The notes beneath the pieces were generated by a model. It ran no database searches and was not told the origin of the DNA. It saw only the letters and a program-made list of their open reading frames with translations. The position numbers and the translations under genes were made by a program. This document shows, piece after piece, positions 8,071-15,710 of a stretch of DNA of 64,000 bases. Numbering within the stretch: the stretch's first letter is position 1; the number at the start of each line of letters is the position of its first letter. The DNA comes from Xanthomonas melonis (lineage in GTDB: Bacteria; Pseudomonadota; Gammaproteobacteria; Xanthomonadales; Xanthomonadaceae): assembly GCF_020783655.1 (NCBI RefSeq), contig NZ_JAJGQH010000008.1, forward strand, positions 124,001 to 188,000, read 5' to 3'.

Positions 8071-10290
8071 ATGCGACCTACTGCACTCACCGCGGCGTTG
8101 GGCCGCGTGCTTGCCGATGCCGGCCAGGCGCTCGGCCCTTGCCTGCTCAAGATCGAGGCCCGCGCCAACGACATCGCCGAGGTGATGATCTACGGCACCA
8201 TAGGCGACAGCCTTTGGTCGGAATCGGTCTCCGCACTGGAGTTGGCCGAGCAGATCAGCCAGATCACCGCCGGCACGATCCACGTGCGCATCAACAGCGG
8301 CGGCGGTGTCGTGGCCGATGGCATGGCCATCTACAACGCACTGAGCCAGCACGCCGCGCACAAGGTGGTGTTCGTGGACGGCCAGGCGGCATCGATCGCC
8401 TCGCTGATCGCCATGGCCGGCAATGAGGTGGTGATGTACGCCAGCTCGCTGCTGATGGTGCATGCGCCACACACGATCGCCGCCGGCAACGCGTCCTCGT
8501 TCCGCCAGTACGCCACCGCGCTGGATGCGCACGCCGGTGCGATGTTGGAGGCCTATGCCACCAAAACCGGCAAGCGCACCGAGGTGGAGCAGCTGCTTAC
8601 CGACGGCGCCGACCATTGGTACACCGGCGCGCAGGCGGTGGAGTTCGGCTTTGCCGACCGCGTTGCGGACACCGCCGCCGCCGCTCGCGCCGAGGGCGCC
8701 TGCGTTGTGGCGCTTACCGGCTACCTGCAGGCCATCAACCAGGCGCCGGCCCCGGTTGCCGCGCAGCTGCGCGGGCACATCGCCGCCGCACTCAGCCCCA
8801 GCGTGTTCGCCTCACTTCCCGAGGTCACCCAAACGGCCGTTGTTGGCCACATCGAGGATCCTATGACCCAGCAAACCTATCTCCGTATCCTCGCCAACGC
8901 CGGTGGCGGGCAGGGTGCAACGACGACCACCACCGTGACCCCGCCGCCGGCTGCGGCTGCGCCAACGCCGGTGGTTGCCGCCGCCCCGGACGCCGCTGCT
9001 GCCGTGCAGGCCGCACTTGTGGCCATGCGCGGGCGCAACACCGACATCATGGCGCTGGCCGAGCCGCACATGGGCAATGCGGAGATCCGCGCCTATGTGG
9101 ATGGCGTCATTGCCGCCGCCGACCCGAATGTCACCGCGGACAACGTAGGCCGCCACATCCTGGCGTTGATGGGCCGCAACGGCGAGCCGCTCAACGGCCG
9201 TGCCGGCATCGTTCCCGGTGGCGATCAACGCGACCAGACCCGCGCTGCGATGGGCAATGCCATCCAGGCACGTGTCGGCCTGGTGCAGGCCACCGACGGC
9301 AACCCGTATCGCGGCCTGAGCATGACCGAGCTGGCGCGGGCATGCGTGGAATCGACCGGCACCAACACGCGTGGCATGGACCGCCTTCAGGTGGTGGGCC
9401 TGGCCTTTACGCACAGCACGTCCGACTTCCCGGCGCTGCTCGGCGATGCGGCACGCCGCGCAATCTTGCAGGGCTACCAGGAAGTGGAAGAGCAGTTCGA
9501 TCAGTTCACCCGGGCGGTGAACGTGCCGGACTTCAAGCCGACCAACTTGGTCGGCCTGGGCGCCTTCAGCGATTTGCTCGTGGTGCCGGAGGGCGGCGAG
9601 TACAAGTACGGCACCTTCAGTGAGCAGTCGCAGGCGATGAAGATCGTCACCTACGGCCGGCTGTTTTCGATTACCCGTCAGGCCGTCATCAACGATGACC
9701 TGGGCGTCTTCAGCGACGTGCCGCGCAAGATGGGCCAGGCCGCCAAGCGCACGATGGCCAAGGCAGTGTTCAACCTGATCACCGCCAACCCGGTACTTGC
9801 CGACGGCAAGACGCTGTTCCATGCCGACCACGGCAACCTATTGCCCGGTGCCGGCATCACCACCGAAAGTGTGGCGGCCATGCAGGCGCGCATGGCGCTG
9901 CAGAAGGACACGGACGGCAACATCATCCGTGTGCCGATGAAGTCCCTGCTGGTGCCGGTGGCACTGAGCGGCGCCGCGCTCACCGTGCGTGCCAGCCAGT
10001 ACGAAGTTGGTGCGGCTAGTCGTGCCAATACCACGCCGAACATCGTGCAGAACACGTTCGACGTCATCAGCGATGGCCGGCTCGATGCCGTCAGCGCCAA
10101 CGCCTGGTACGGCGTTGCCAACTCGGCTTACGTCGACAGCATTGTGGTGGGCTATCTCGACGGCAACCAGACCCCGTATCTGGAACAGCACGAGGGCTTC
10201 ACCGTCGACGGCGTGGCCTGGAAGGTCCGTCTGGACGCCGCACCTGCGGTGGCCGATTACCGCGGCATCTACAAGAACCCGGGCGCGTGA
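8071..10290 (+). CDS. ClpP-like prohead protease fused to major capsid protein
   Basis: This 739-residue fusion joins two functions that are separate in many phages. Residues 30-210 are a ClpP/S14-type protease: oxyanion region INSGGG, nucleophile Ser108 in GQAASIAS, and a catalytic His at or near 131 in MVHAPHT. A Thr/Pro/Ala-rich linker spans about 275-310. The C-terminal 400 residues are a capsid subunit, with the ITRQAVINDDLG and TLFHADHGNL segments typical of Mu gpT-like/HK97-fold heads. An in-frame ATG at 8863 (Met265) is preceded by GAGG at 5-bp spacing, so a second, capsid-only product is possible. Confidence 0.92.
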   Translation: MRPTALTAALGRVLADAGQALGPCLLKIEARANDIAEVMIYGTIGDSLWSESVSALELAEQISQITAGTIHVRINSGGGVVADGMAIYNALSQHAAHKVVFVDGQAASIASLIAMAGNEVVMYASSLLMVHAPHTIAAGNASSFRQYATALDAHAGAMLEAYATKTGKRTEVEQLLTDGADHWYTGAQAVEFGFADRVADTAAAARAEGACVVALTGYLQAINQAPAPVAAQLRGHIAAALSPSVFASLPEVTQTAVVGHIEDPMTQQTYLRILANAGGGQGATTTTTVTPPPAAAAPTPVVAAAPDAAAAVQAALVAMRGRNTDIMALAEPHMGNAEIRAYVDGVIAAADPNVTADNVGRHILALMGRNGEPLNGRAGIVPGGDQRDQTRAAMGNAIQARVGLVQATDGNPYRGLSMTELARACVESTGTNTRGMDRLQVVGLAFTHSTSDFPALLGDAARRAILQGYQEVEEQFDQFTRAVNVPDFKPTNLVGLGAFSDLLVVPEGGEYKYGTFSEQSQAMKIVTYGRLFSITRQAVINDDLGVFSDVPRKMGQAAKRTMAKAVFNLITANPVLADGKTLFHADHGNLLPGAGITTESVAAMQARMALQKDTDGNIIRVPMKSLLVPVALSGAALTVRASQYEVGAASRANTTPNIVQNTFDVISDGRLDAVSANAWYGVANSAYVDSIVVGYLDGNQTPYLEQHEGFTVDGVAWKVRLDAAPAVADYRGIYKNPGA

Positions 10291-10363
10291 TCGCGCACGC
10301 GGCGACGCCAGTCGCCGCGTGCCGCTTGTCTGATCCCTCTACTTACGTCTCCGGAGAAACTGC

Positions 10364-10717
10364 ATGAAAAACGCACATCAAGACGGCCGTGTGCTCGATA
10401 TCACTCTGACTGCAGCCGCCAAGAGCGGGCAAGTGGTTGTGATTGGCAAGCTGGTCGGCGTCGCTGTCACCGACGGCGAGATCGGCGACACCATCGCCGT
10501 CCATGTGGAAGGTGTCTTCCGCCTGCCCAAACTGGGCACCGCTGTATTTGCTGTTGGCACCGTAGTCAATTGGGACACCGGTAATGCACGCGCCATTGTC
10601 GCGGCGGGTGGCGCTGGTGCCGCCAACGGTATCGGTTATGCCGTGGCCGCTGCTGCCAACGGCACCACGGAACTGCTGGTGCGGCTGACGCCTGGCACCG
10701 CAACCGCTGGCGCCTAA
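10364..10717 (+). CDS. Capsid accessory/cement protein (DUF2190-like)
   Basis: This 117-residue protein is rich in Gly, Ala and Val, with alternating beta-strand segments (GQVVVIGKLVGVAVTDGEIGD; AVHVEGVFRLPK). This is the pattern of DUF2190 proteins found next to major capsid genes and thought to decorate or stabilise the shell. A ribosome-binding site (CGGAGAAA) stands about 5 bases before the ATG. It is the last head gene before the lysis cassette. Confidence 0.8.
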   Translation: MKNAHQDGRVLDITLTAAAKSGQVVVIGKLVGVAVTDGEIGDTIAVHVEGVFRLPKLGTAVFAVGTVVNWDTGNARAIVAAGGAGAANGIGYAVAAAANGTTELLVRLTPGTATAGA

Positions 10718-10797
10718 CCCCTCGACCACCATCGCACGCAGATGCCCGTGTGGCGCGTGCGGTGGTGGGTCTTCTGACCTCTTTGAGTACTGCATCC

Positions 10798-11226
10798 ATG
10801 TCCAGGCCTCGTGGCGTGCGAAATAACAATCCCGGCAACATCGATCGCACCAGCACCGTCTGGCAGGGCGAGGATCGCAGTGCGTCCGCCTTGGCGCGCG
10901 AGTCGCGCTTTGCCGTCTTCGATACGCCCGAATACGGCTTCCGTGCGCTGGTCAAGACGCTGCTGACCTACCAGCGCAAGCATGGCCTGCGCACAGTGCG
11001 CGGCATCATCAACCGTTGGGCGCCGCCGGTGGAGAACGACACCGGTGCCTATGCGCGCCAGGTGGCTACCGCACTCGGCGTGGATGTGGACCAGCGCATC
11101 AACGTGGAAGCGCCGGCTACGGCGTTCCAGCTGGCCAAGGCGATCGCCAAGCACGAGAACGGCGGCAACTTCTGGGGCGATGCGGTCATCTGGGATGGCG
11201 TGGAGCTGGCGGGGATCGCCCGGTGA
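10798..11226 (+). CDS. Structural protein P5-like / muralytic protein, probable endolysin
   Basis: This 142-residue protein opens with RGVRNNNPGNI, the hallmark of the 'structural protein P5' family of phage lysozyme-fold proteins, and continues with YGFRALVKTLLTYQRKHGL and a C-terminal KHENGGNFWGD segment. The family contains virion-associated and free cell-wall hydrolases. Its position as first gene before two membrane proteins and a spanin pair argues that it acts as the endolysin here. The ATG 10798 is chosen because the conserved motif begins five residues later. The stop overlaps the next ATG. Confidence 0.72.
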   Translation: MSRPRGVRNNNPGNIDRTSTVWQGEDRSASALARESRFAVFDTPEYGFRALVKTLLTYQRKHGLRTVRGIINRWAPPVENDTGAYARQVATALGVDVDQRINVEAPATAFQLAKAIAKHENGGNFWGDAVIWDGVELAGIAR

Positions 11227-11687
11227 TGGACGGCGGCGCTACGGTGGTGCTGAAGACGGCGGCGCTGCTGGTGGCCACCAGCGCGGGCAGCGCGGTAGTC
11301 ACCGAGGTGATCACCGGCAGCGAACACCTGTTCCTTGGCATTCCGCAGTCGTGGTTTCTGGCGGCGGTGGTGGGTGCGTTGGTGGGCCTGCTGCTGCTCA
11401 GTGAGATCGACGTGGGTAAGGTGTCCGCGCCCAGCGGTGGGCCGGGCGTGCAGTGGCTGACGCTGCTGCTACGCGTGGGCTTGCTGGGGCTGTTCGTGCT
11501 GGGGTTTGCGTTGGCGGCCGGCTGGATCGTGGTGGCGCTGGCCAACTACTTTCCCTCGGTGCACCGCATTGGCATCGCAGTGAGCGGGCTGAGCGGCTTC
11601 ATCATCAAGCCGATGCTGCCGCACTACCTGGGCGCACTGCAGAAGTGGTCCGACCGGTTGGCCGGCCGCGCAGGAGGTGCCGCGTGA
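11226..11687 (+). CDS. Multi-span membrane protein, holin candidate
   Basis: This 153-residue protein has three hydrophobic stretches: about 8-30 (LKTAALLVATSAGSAVV), 38-60 (FLAAVVGALVGLLLLSEI) and a long 77-110 stretch that could cross once or twice. The C-terminus is polar and basic. Lack of any enzymatic motif and location between the endolysin candidate and the spanins point to a holin or antiholin. The ATG overlaps the previous stop (TGATG). Confidence 0.62.
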   Translation: MDGGATVVLKTAALLVATSAGSAVVTEVITGSEHLFLGIPQSWFLAAVVGALVGLLLLSEIDVGKVSAPSGGPGVQWLTLLLRVGLLGLFVLGFALAAGWIVVALANYFPSVHRIGIAVSGLSGFIIKPMLPHYLGALQKWSDRLAGRAGGAA

Positions 11688-11962
11688 GCATCTACCTCCT
11701 GAGCCTGGTCAGTACGCTGGCGGTGTTTTGCGCCACGACCTGGCAGCTGCTGCACACCTTTCATGGCGGCGAGCGTGCGCGCGATCGCGCGGCATGGGCG
11801 CTGCGGGGTGCCTGCTTCATTGGCCTCGCCGTCGGCATGCTGGGCATCTTCCTGCGTGACCTGTCCCAGCACACGCCCACGCCCTGGTACGTGCTGCTGG
11901 TGCGCGTGAGCCTGACGGTCCTGCTGATCTACCCGTGGCGTCGCCGGGAGAGTGAACGATGA
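11684..11962 (+). CDS. Small membrane protein, second holin/antiholin candidate
   Basis: This 92-residue protein has three predicted membrane helices (IYLLSLVSTLAVFCATTW; ACFIGLAVGMLGIFL; VLLVRVSLTVLLIYPW) and a basic C-terminus (WRRRESER), typical of holins. The GTG start at 11684 overlaps the previous stop (GTGA) and is preceded by a strong ribosome-binding site, AGGAGGT, 6 bases upstream, which decides the start. Either this or the preceding protein makes the lethal hole; the other may set timing. Confidence 0.62.
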   Translation: MSIYLLSLVSTLAVFCATTWQLLHTFHGGERARDRAAWALRGACFIGLAVGMLGIFLRDLSQHTPTPWYVLLVRVSLTVLLIYPWRRRESER

Positions 11963-12459
11963 ATATTCTGGCCTTCCTCAAAGCGCTGGTGGCGCTGGTA
12001 TTCGGATGGGCTGCCGATGCACTGACCTGGCTGCGCAAGCCGGGCAGCCGGCTGAAGGTGGTCTGTGCGCTGCTGGCCGCGCTGCTATCGATTGCTGCGC
12101 TCACGTCCTATCGCAAGGGCCAGCAGGTCATCGTGGTGACGCGCCAGGTGGCGCAGTGCCAGAGCGATCGCACGTCGGCCCTGGAAGCGGCGCAGCTCAA
12201 GCGCGCCGAGTTGGAGCGTAACAACGCCGACAAGGATGCCGCACTGGCGACCATCGCCGCCAAGTTGCAGGCCGAGGCCGAGAAGCTGCGAGTACTGCAG
12301 GAGCGCAACGCCGGCCTGCGCGACAAGACCGAAGCGGCCAAGGTCGCCGCAGACCGCAGCGCCAAGGCGTTCAAACAGGAATACGACCAGCGCCCGGCCG
12401 AATGCAATGCGGCCCTGCAGGCGCTGGCTGCTGCGTGCCCCAGCCTAGGAGGCTACTGA
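11959..12459 (+). CDS. Rz-like inner-membrane spanin
   Basis: This 166-residue protein has one N-terminal membrane segment (about 32-50, VVCALLAALLSIAALTSY) and then a long Ala/Glu/Lys-rich coiled coil (about 75-145) ending in a Cys-containing tail. This is the architecture of i-spanins such as lambda Rz, which fuse inner and outer membranes at the end of lysis. The start overlaps the upstream stop (ATGA) and the stop overlaps the lipoprotein gene, its expected partner. Confidence 0.82.
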   Translation: MNILAFLKALVALVFGWAADALTWLRKPGSRLKVVCALLAALLSIAALTSYRKGQQVIVVTRQVAQCQSDRTSALEAAQLKRAELERNNADKDAALATIAAKLQAEAEKLRVLQERNAGLRDKTEAAKVAADRSAKAFKQEYDQRPAECNAALQALAAACPSLGGY

Positions 12460-12770
12460 TGCTGCGTTCACTGTTCGTCATCGCTATGGTCGTTGCCCTG
12501 GCTGGCTGCGGCAAGAAGGGCATCACGCGCGAAGACCCGGCGCGCCCAGTGGTCGTGGCGCCAGCGCCGGCCGTGATTGCCGTGCCGGTACGCACCTACG
12601 TGCAGATCGAGCCGCGCCTGACGCAGCGCTGCGCGTGGGTGAAGAGCGGCACGCTGGAGCAGGTGCTGGACGTCTCGCGTGGGCGCAAACGCTGCCTGGA
12701 GTTCTACGAGGCCAACCTAGGCGAGATCGAACAGGTGCAGGGCACGCCAGCGGGCGAGGGCAGCCCGTGA
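12459..12770 (+). CDS. Rz1-like outer-membrane spanin lipoprotein
   Basis: This 103-residue protein begins with a lipoprotein signal whose lipobox is LAGC (Cys at about residue 18), followed by a Pro-rich segment (PARPVVVAPAPAV), as in lambda Rz1. Unlike lambda, the gene is not nested inside Rz but follows it with a TGATG overlap. A strong AGGAGG site precedes the start. It should sit in the outer membrane and bind the Rz-like coiled coil. It is longer than classical Rz1, with a Cys pair in the C-terminal half. Confidence 0.78.
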   Translation: MLRSLFVIAMVVALAGCGKKGITREDPARPVVVAPAPAVIAVPVRTYVQIEPRLTQRCAWVKSGTLEQVLDVSRGRKRCLEFYEANLGEIEQVQGTPAGEGSP

Positions 12771-13540
12771 GCCAGATCCGCATCGCGGTGGATGCCGCTA
12801 ACCTGCTCGGCCGCCAATTGAGCGCACTGGAGCGCGAGCAGCTGCCGTTTGCCATCATGCAGGCGTGTAACGCCACGGCATTTGAGATTCGGGAAACGTG
12901 GAAGCGTACCGCGCCACGGGTTTTCGACAGGCCGTCGCCCCTGACAATCAACGCGGCGCTGTACACCAAAGCTACAAAACAGAGCCCTTTCGCTGAGATT
13001 TTCTTACGAGACAGGGCATCGAACGGCACTTCACCAGCAAAGTATTTGCTAGCTGAGGTGGAGGGCGGAACTCGCCGCAGGAAGGGGCTCGAAGTGCTTC
13101 TCCAGGCCAAGGGACTGATGCCTGCAGGGCAGTTTGCGCAAATGGGGCGAGGTGCCAGCTTGGACCAGTTCGGCAATGTTCGCCGTAGCCAAGTTAAAGC
13201 GGTCCTTTCGCAGTTGCAAGCACAGTCTCCCCAGCAGATCGCGGGCCGTGAAAGTAGTGCTAGGTCGCGTAAGCGCCAGTCCAGCAAAAATCGTGGCGGT
13301 CAGTACTTCGCGATCACAAAGCAACGCGGACGTTTGAAGCCTGGCATATACGAGAGGGTCGGCACCGGCTTTGGTAGTGCCGTCCGCAGCATTTTTATCT
13401 TCACTGAAAGTGCCAGCTACACGCCGCGCTACGACATCTTCGGCCTTGCCCAGCGCACCTGGGACAAGCTGATGCCGTTCTATTTTAACCGCGAGCTGGA
13501 CAAGGCCATCCAAAGTGCGATCGCCAAGGTGCGCGCATGA
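12767..13540 (+). CDS. Phage virion/tail-connector protein, function unassigned
   Basis: A 257-residue protein starting at GTG 12767, which overlaps the spanin stop (GTGA). It is basic in the middle (SRKRQSSKNRGG around 160-170) and ends with an aromatic segment, YDIFGLAQRTWDKLMPFYFNRELDKAI, that often closes phage minor structural proteins of this position. Its place between lysis and head-tail genes suggests a connector or minor tail role. Codon use and AT content in about 12880-13420 differ visibly from both neighbours, a sign of separate acquisition. Confidence 0.6.
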   Translation: MSQIRIAVDAANLLGRQLSALEREQLPFAIMQACNATAFEIRETWKRTAPRVFDRPSPLTINAALYTKATKQSPFAEIFLRDRASNGTSPAKYLLAEVEGGTRRRKGLEVLLQAKGLMPAGQFAQMGRGASLDQFGNVRRSQVKAVLSQLQAQSPQQIAGRESSARSRKRQSSKNRGGQYFAITKQRGRLKPGIYERVGTGFGSAVRSIFIFTESASYTPRYDIFGLAQRTWDKLMPFYFNRELDKAIQSAIAKVRA

Positions 13541-13863
13541 GCCAGCGCGAGTTCTTGCAAGCCTTCGATGCGGCCACTTTTTCGGCCTTCGCTGAGGTAG
13601 GCCTGGCTGATGGCGATGCACGTTACCAGGCGCCCGACGCACCGGAAACTGTGCCGTGCACCGTGCAGATCGATCGAGCCGTGCGCGATTTCGGCGGCGA
13701 CCTGGCGCCGGTGAGCACCGGCTACACGCTCGTGACCTTCCAGCGCGCCGAGGTGCAGCCGGCCAAGCGCGGCCGGCTGCTGCTGCCCGGCGAGACGCTG
13801 GTGCTGGCGGAGCGCGTGCGGCAGGACGAATCCATCAGCCAGTGGGTGGCCGACCATGGCTAG
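13537..13863 (+). CDS. Head-tail attachment protein (gpFII-like)
   Basis: This 108-residue protein matches the size and beta-rich layout of the phage attachment (FII-like) family: a short N-terminal helix (REFLQAFDAATFSAFAEVGLAD), then strands with VPCTVQIDRAV and VTFQRAEVQPAKRGRLLLPGE. In lambda FII caps the head and accepts the tail. The start overlaps the upstream stop (ATGA) and the end overlaps the next gene by 8 bases. Confidence 0.7.
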   Translation: MSQREFLQAFDAATFSAFAEVGLADGDARYQAPDAPETVPCTVQIDRAVRDFGGDLAPVSTGYTLVTFQRAEVQPAKRGRLLLPGETLVLAERVRQDESISQWVADHG

Positions 13864-14290
13864 CCCACGCGAGAGCCTGCGCGCAGCGGTCGGCGCTTGT
13901 CTGCAGCGCATCAGCCGGGCCAGCGGCTACCAGACCGATGCCGGCGCCAGCCTGACGTTGGAGCCGGGCCAGGTCGACGAAGACACAGCCGCCGTGCTGA
14001 CCGTGCTGGTGGCCAAGCAACAGCGCGCCAGCGAAAGCGCACTGACGCGCACGCACCGGCTGACCACGCTGGTGATCGTGGCGAAGGCGCCTGCACCGCT
14101 GGACACCGCGCAGGCGCAGCTGGACGCGCTGGTGTCCGACATCGAGCGGGCCATGGCCGACCAGCAGTTCCGCTACCCGCCCGGCATCCAGTTCCCGCAG
14201 TACGTGTCCATGGAGCCGGTAAAGCCAGAAGCCGGCATGAGCTGGATCGGCGCACTGCTCACCTACCAAACCCACATCCCCATCACCTGA
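13856..14290 (+). CDS. Minor tail protein / tail terminator (gpU-like)
   Basis: This 144-residue protein lies between the FII-like gene and the tube gene, the place of the gpU tail terminator, which stops tube growth and joins the tail to the head. It has the expected alpha-beta mix, with LTTLVIVAKAPAPLDTAQAQLDALVSDIERAM resembling the central strand-helix unit, and a C-terminal WIGALLTYQTHI strand, typical of the family. Assignment depends on length, pattern and synteny. Confidence 0.65.
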   Translation: MASPRESLRAAVGACLQRISRASGYQTDAGASLTLEPGQVDEDTAAVLTVLVAKQQRASESALTRTHRLTTLVIVAKAPAPLDTAQAQLDALVSDIERAMADQQFRYPPGIQFPQYVSMEPVKPEAGMSWIGALLTYQTHIPIT

Positions 14291-14320
14291 CGCCGCCCGC
14301 GGCACCTACGAGGAGCATCC

Positions 14321-15076
14321 ATGCCCATCAATTCCCCCGATTACAGCTACCTGGGTAGCGGCGAGCTGCACCTGCGTAAGCGTGGTGCGGCCAAGCCGTT
14401 TCGCGGCGTTGGCAACTGCTCGGCCTTCAGCTTCTCACCACAGACCAATCGCGTGAGCCTGTTGGACAACACCCAGCCCGGTGGTGGCAATCGCAATTCG
14501 GTCGACCGGGTCACCGAGGTGCAGGTGAGCTTCACCATGCACGACTTCAGCGCGGACAACTTCGCCGATGTGCTGCGCGGTACGGCCACTTCGGTCGCGG
14601 CAGGTAACGCCATCGATGAGCTGGTGGTGGCCTACAAGGACGGCGTCACGCCGCTGCTCAACCTGGCCAACGACATCACTGCCGTCAAGCCGATCACCGG
14701 CAGCACCGTCTACGTGAAGGGGGAGGACTGGGACATCAAGAATGGCGCGCTGTACGTGCCTGCCGGCTCCGCGATCACCGAGCCGGTGGCGGGCGCCGCC
14801 AACCTGAAGGTGAGCTACGGATACGGTGCGGCCGAGCGCCTGCAGGCGCTGGTCAATCCCAATGAAGAGTACGAACTGCTGTTCCTGGGGTTCAACGAGG
14901 CGCGCAGCGGTAAAAAGGTGCGCGCGCAGGCCTACCGCGTATCCGGCGGCGTCATCGGCGAGCTGGCACTGATCGGTGAGCAGTACGGCGCTGGCACCGT
15001 CACGGGCACGCTCAGCAAGGACACCAGCAAGCCGGCCGGCGTGTCGCAGTACTTTACCTGGGATGCCGAAAAGTGA
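14321..15076 (+). CDS. Major tail tube protein
   Basis: This 251-residue protein forms the stacked hexamer rings of the tail tube. It is beta-rich with a repeated hexamer-fold pattern and carries the VQVSFTMHDFSADNFADVLRG segment found in tube proteins of this group. The central part (about 105-160, TGSTVYVKGEDWDIKNGALYV) resembles an inserted surface domain. A clear GAGGAG ribosome-binding site is 6 bases before the ATG, fitting a highly expressed subunit. It directly precedes the tail chaperone pair. Confidence 0.85.
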   Translation: MPINSPDYSYLGSGELHLRKRGAAKPFRGVGNCSAFSFSPQTNRVSLLDNTQPGGGNRNSVDRVTEVQVSFTMHDFSADNFADVLRGTATSVAAGNAIDELVVAYKDGVTPLLNLANDITAVKPITGSTVYVKGEDWDIKNGALYVPAGSAITEPVAGAANLKVSYGYGAAERLQALVNPNEEYELLFLGFNEARSGKKVRAQAYRVSGGVIGELALIGEQYGAGTVTGTLSKDTSKPAGVSQYFTWDAEK

Positions 15077-15549
15077 GCGAGGACATCGACATCCTGACGC
15101 CGCCCACGCGCACGATCACTTTCCGCGGCGAGCAGCTGGAACTCGGGCCGGTGACGCTGGCCCAAATTGGCCCCTTCATGACCGCCACACGGCCGATCAT
15201 CGGACGCGTGCTGATCGCCGCCAGCTTGGTCAATGCCGGTGCCTCGATCGAGGTGGCTGCGCTGCTGATGGACGTGCTGGAGCAGAACGGGACGGCCTTC
15301 GCGAAGGCCGGCGCGCTCGTCACCGGCAAGCCAGAGGAATGGATTGCCGGTGCGAGCCTTGCCGATGCGGCCACGCTGGTTGAGGCAGTGGTGGAGCTCA
15401 ACCAGGATTTTTTCGGCCAGCGCCTGCCGAGCCTGATGCAGGCGGCAGGCAAAGCCATCCCCGCGATGGTGGCGACGCAGGCGGAACCGACTGGGCCGAT
15501 CTTGTCCACTTCCTCGTCGCCCGCGGGCACCAGCGCCGAGACGTCCTGA
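15073..15549 (+). CDS. Tail assembly chaperone G-like
   Basis: This 158-residue protein corresponds to lambda gpG: a beta N-terminus (TRTITFRGEQLELGPVTLAQIGPFM) followed by a helical domain (AALLMDVLEQNG, LADAATLVEAVVELNQDFF). The GTG start overlaps the tube gene stop. A slippery heptamer at residues 112-114 allows a fraction of ribosomes to shift into the -1 frame and make a G-T fusion. It acts as a scaffold on the tape measure protein during tail assembly. Confidence 0.85.
   Translation: MSEDIDILTPPTRTITFRGEQLELGPVTLAQIGPFMTATRPIIGRVLIAASLVNAGASIEVAALLMDVLEQNGTAFAKAGALVTGKPEEWIAGASLADAATLVEAVVELNQDFFGQRLPSLMQAAGKAIPAMVATQAEPTGPILSTSSSPAGTSAETS
15408..15414 (+). promoter_or_regulatory. Programmed -1 frameshift site T TTT TTC
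   Basis: The zero-frame codons GAT TTT TTC contain the slippery heptamer T TTT TTC at 15408-15414, the X XXY YYZ form. After a -1 slip the next codon begins at 15414 and the frame stays open for 98 codons to TAA 15708-15710. The predicted fusion is 212 residues. The position matches the conserved G/GT frameshift of tail chaperones in lambda-like phages. Confidence 0.85.
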
Positions 15550-15710
15550 CCTACACCCTGGTGCAAGCGAAAGCGTTCTCTGCAGCTGCTGTGCGCGACG
15601 ACCACGAGCAGCTGCGGCAACGCGAAGCATCCACGGCGCAGGCCGTACGGATGGCGATGGGATCTGAGCCTGCCGCCTTTACGAAGTACCTCAACGACTT
15701 GAACCAGTAA
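15414..15710 (+). CDS. T domain of the GT tail chaperone (reached by -1 frameshift)
   Basis: The -1 frame adds 98 residues to the first 114 of the G-like protein. After a Gly/Asp-rich linker it contains DWADLVHFLVARG, DVLTYTLVQAKAFSAA and KYLNDLNQ, the helical pattern typical of T domains that bind the tube protein. It has no good start of its own; its TAA is followed at once by the tape measure ATG. It is therefore made almost certainly only as part of the fusion. Confidence 0.8.
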   Translation, partial: RPAPAEPDAGGRQSHPRDGGDAGGTDWADLVHFLVARGHQRRDVLTYTLVQAKAFSAAAVRDDHEQLRQREASTAQAVRMAMGSEPAAFTKYLNDLNQ

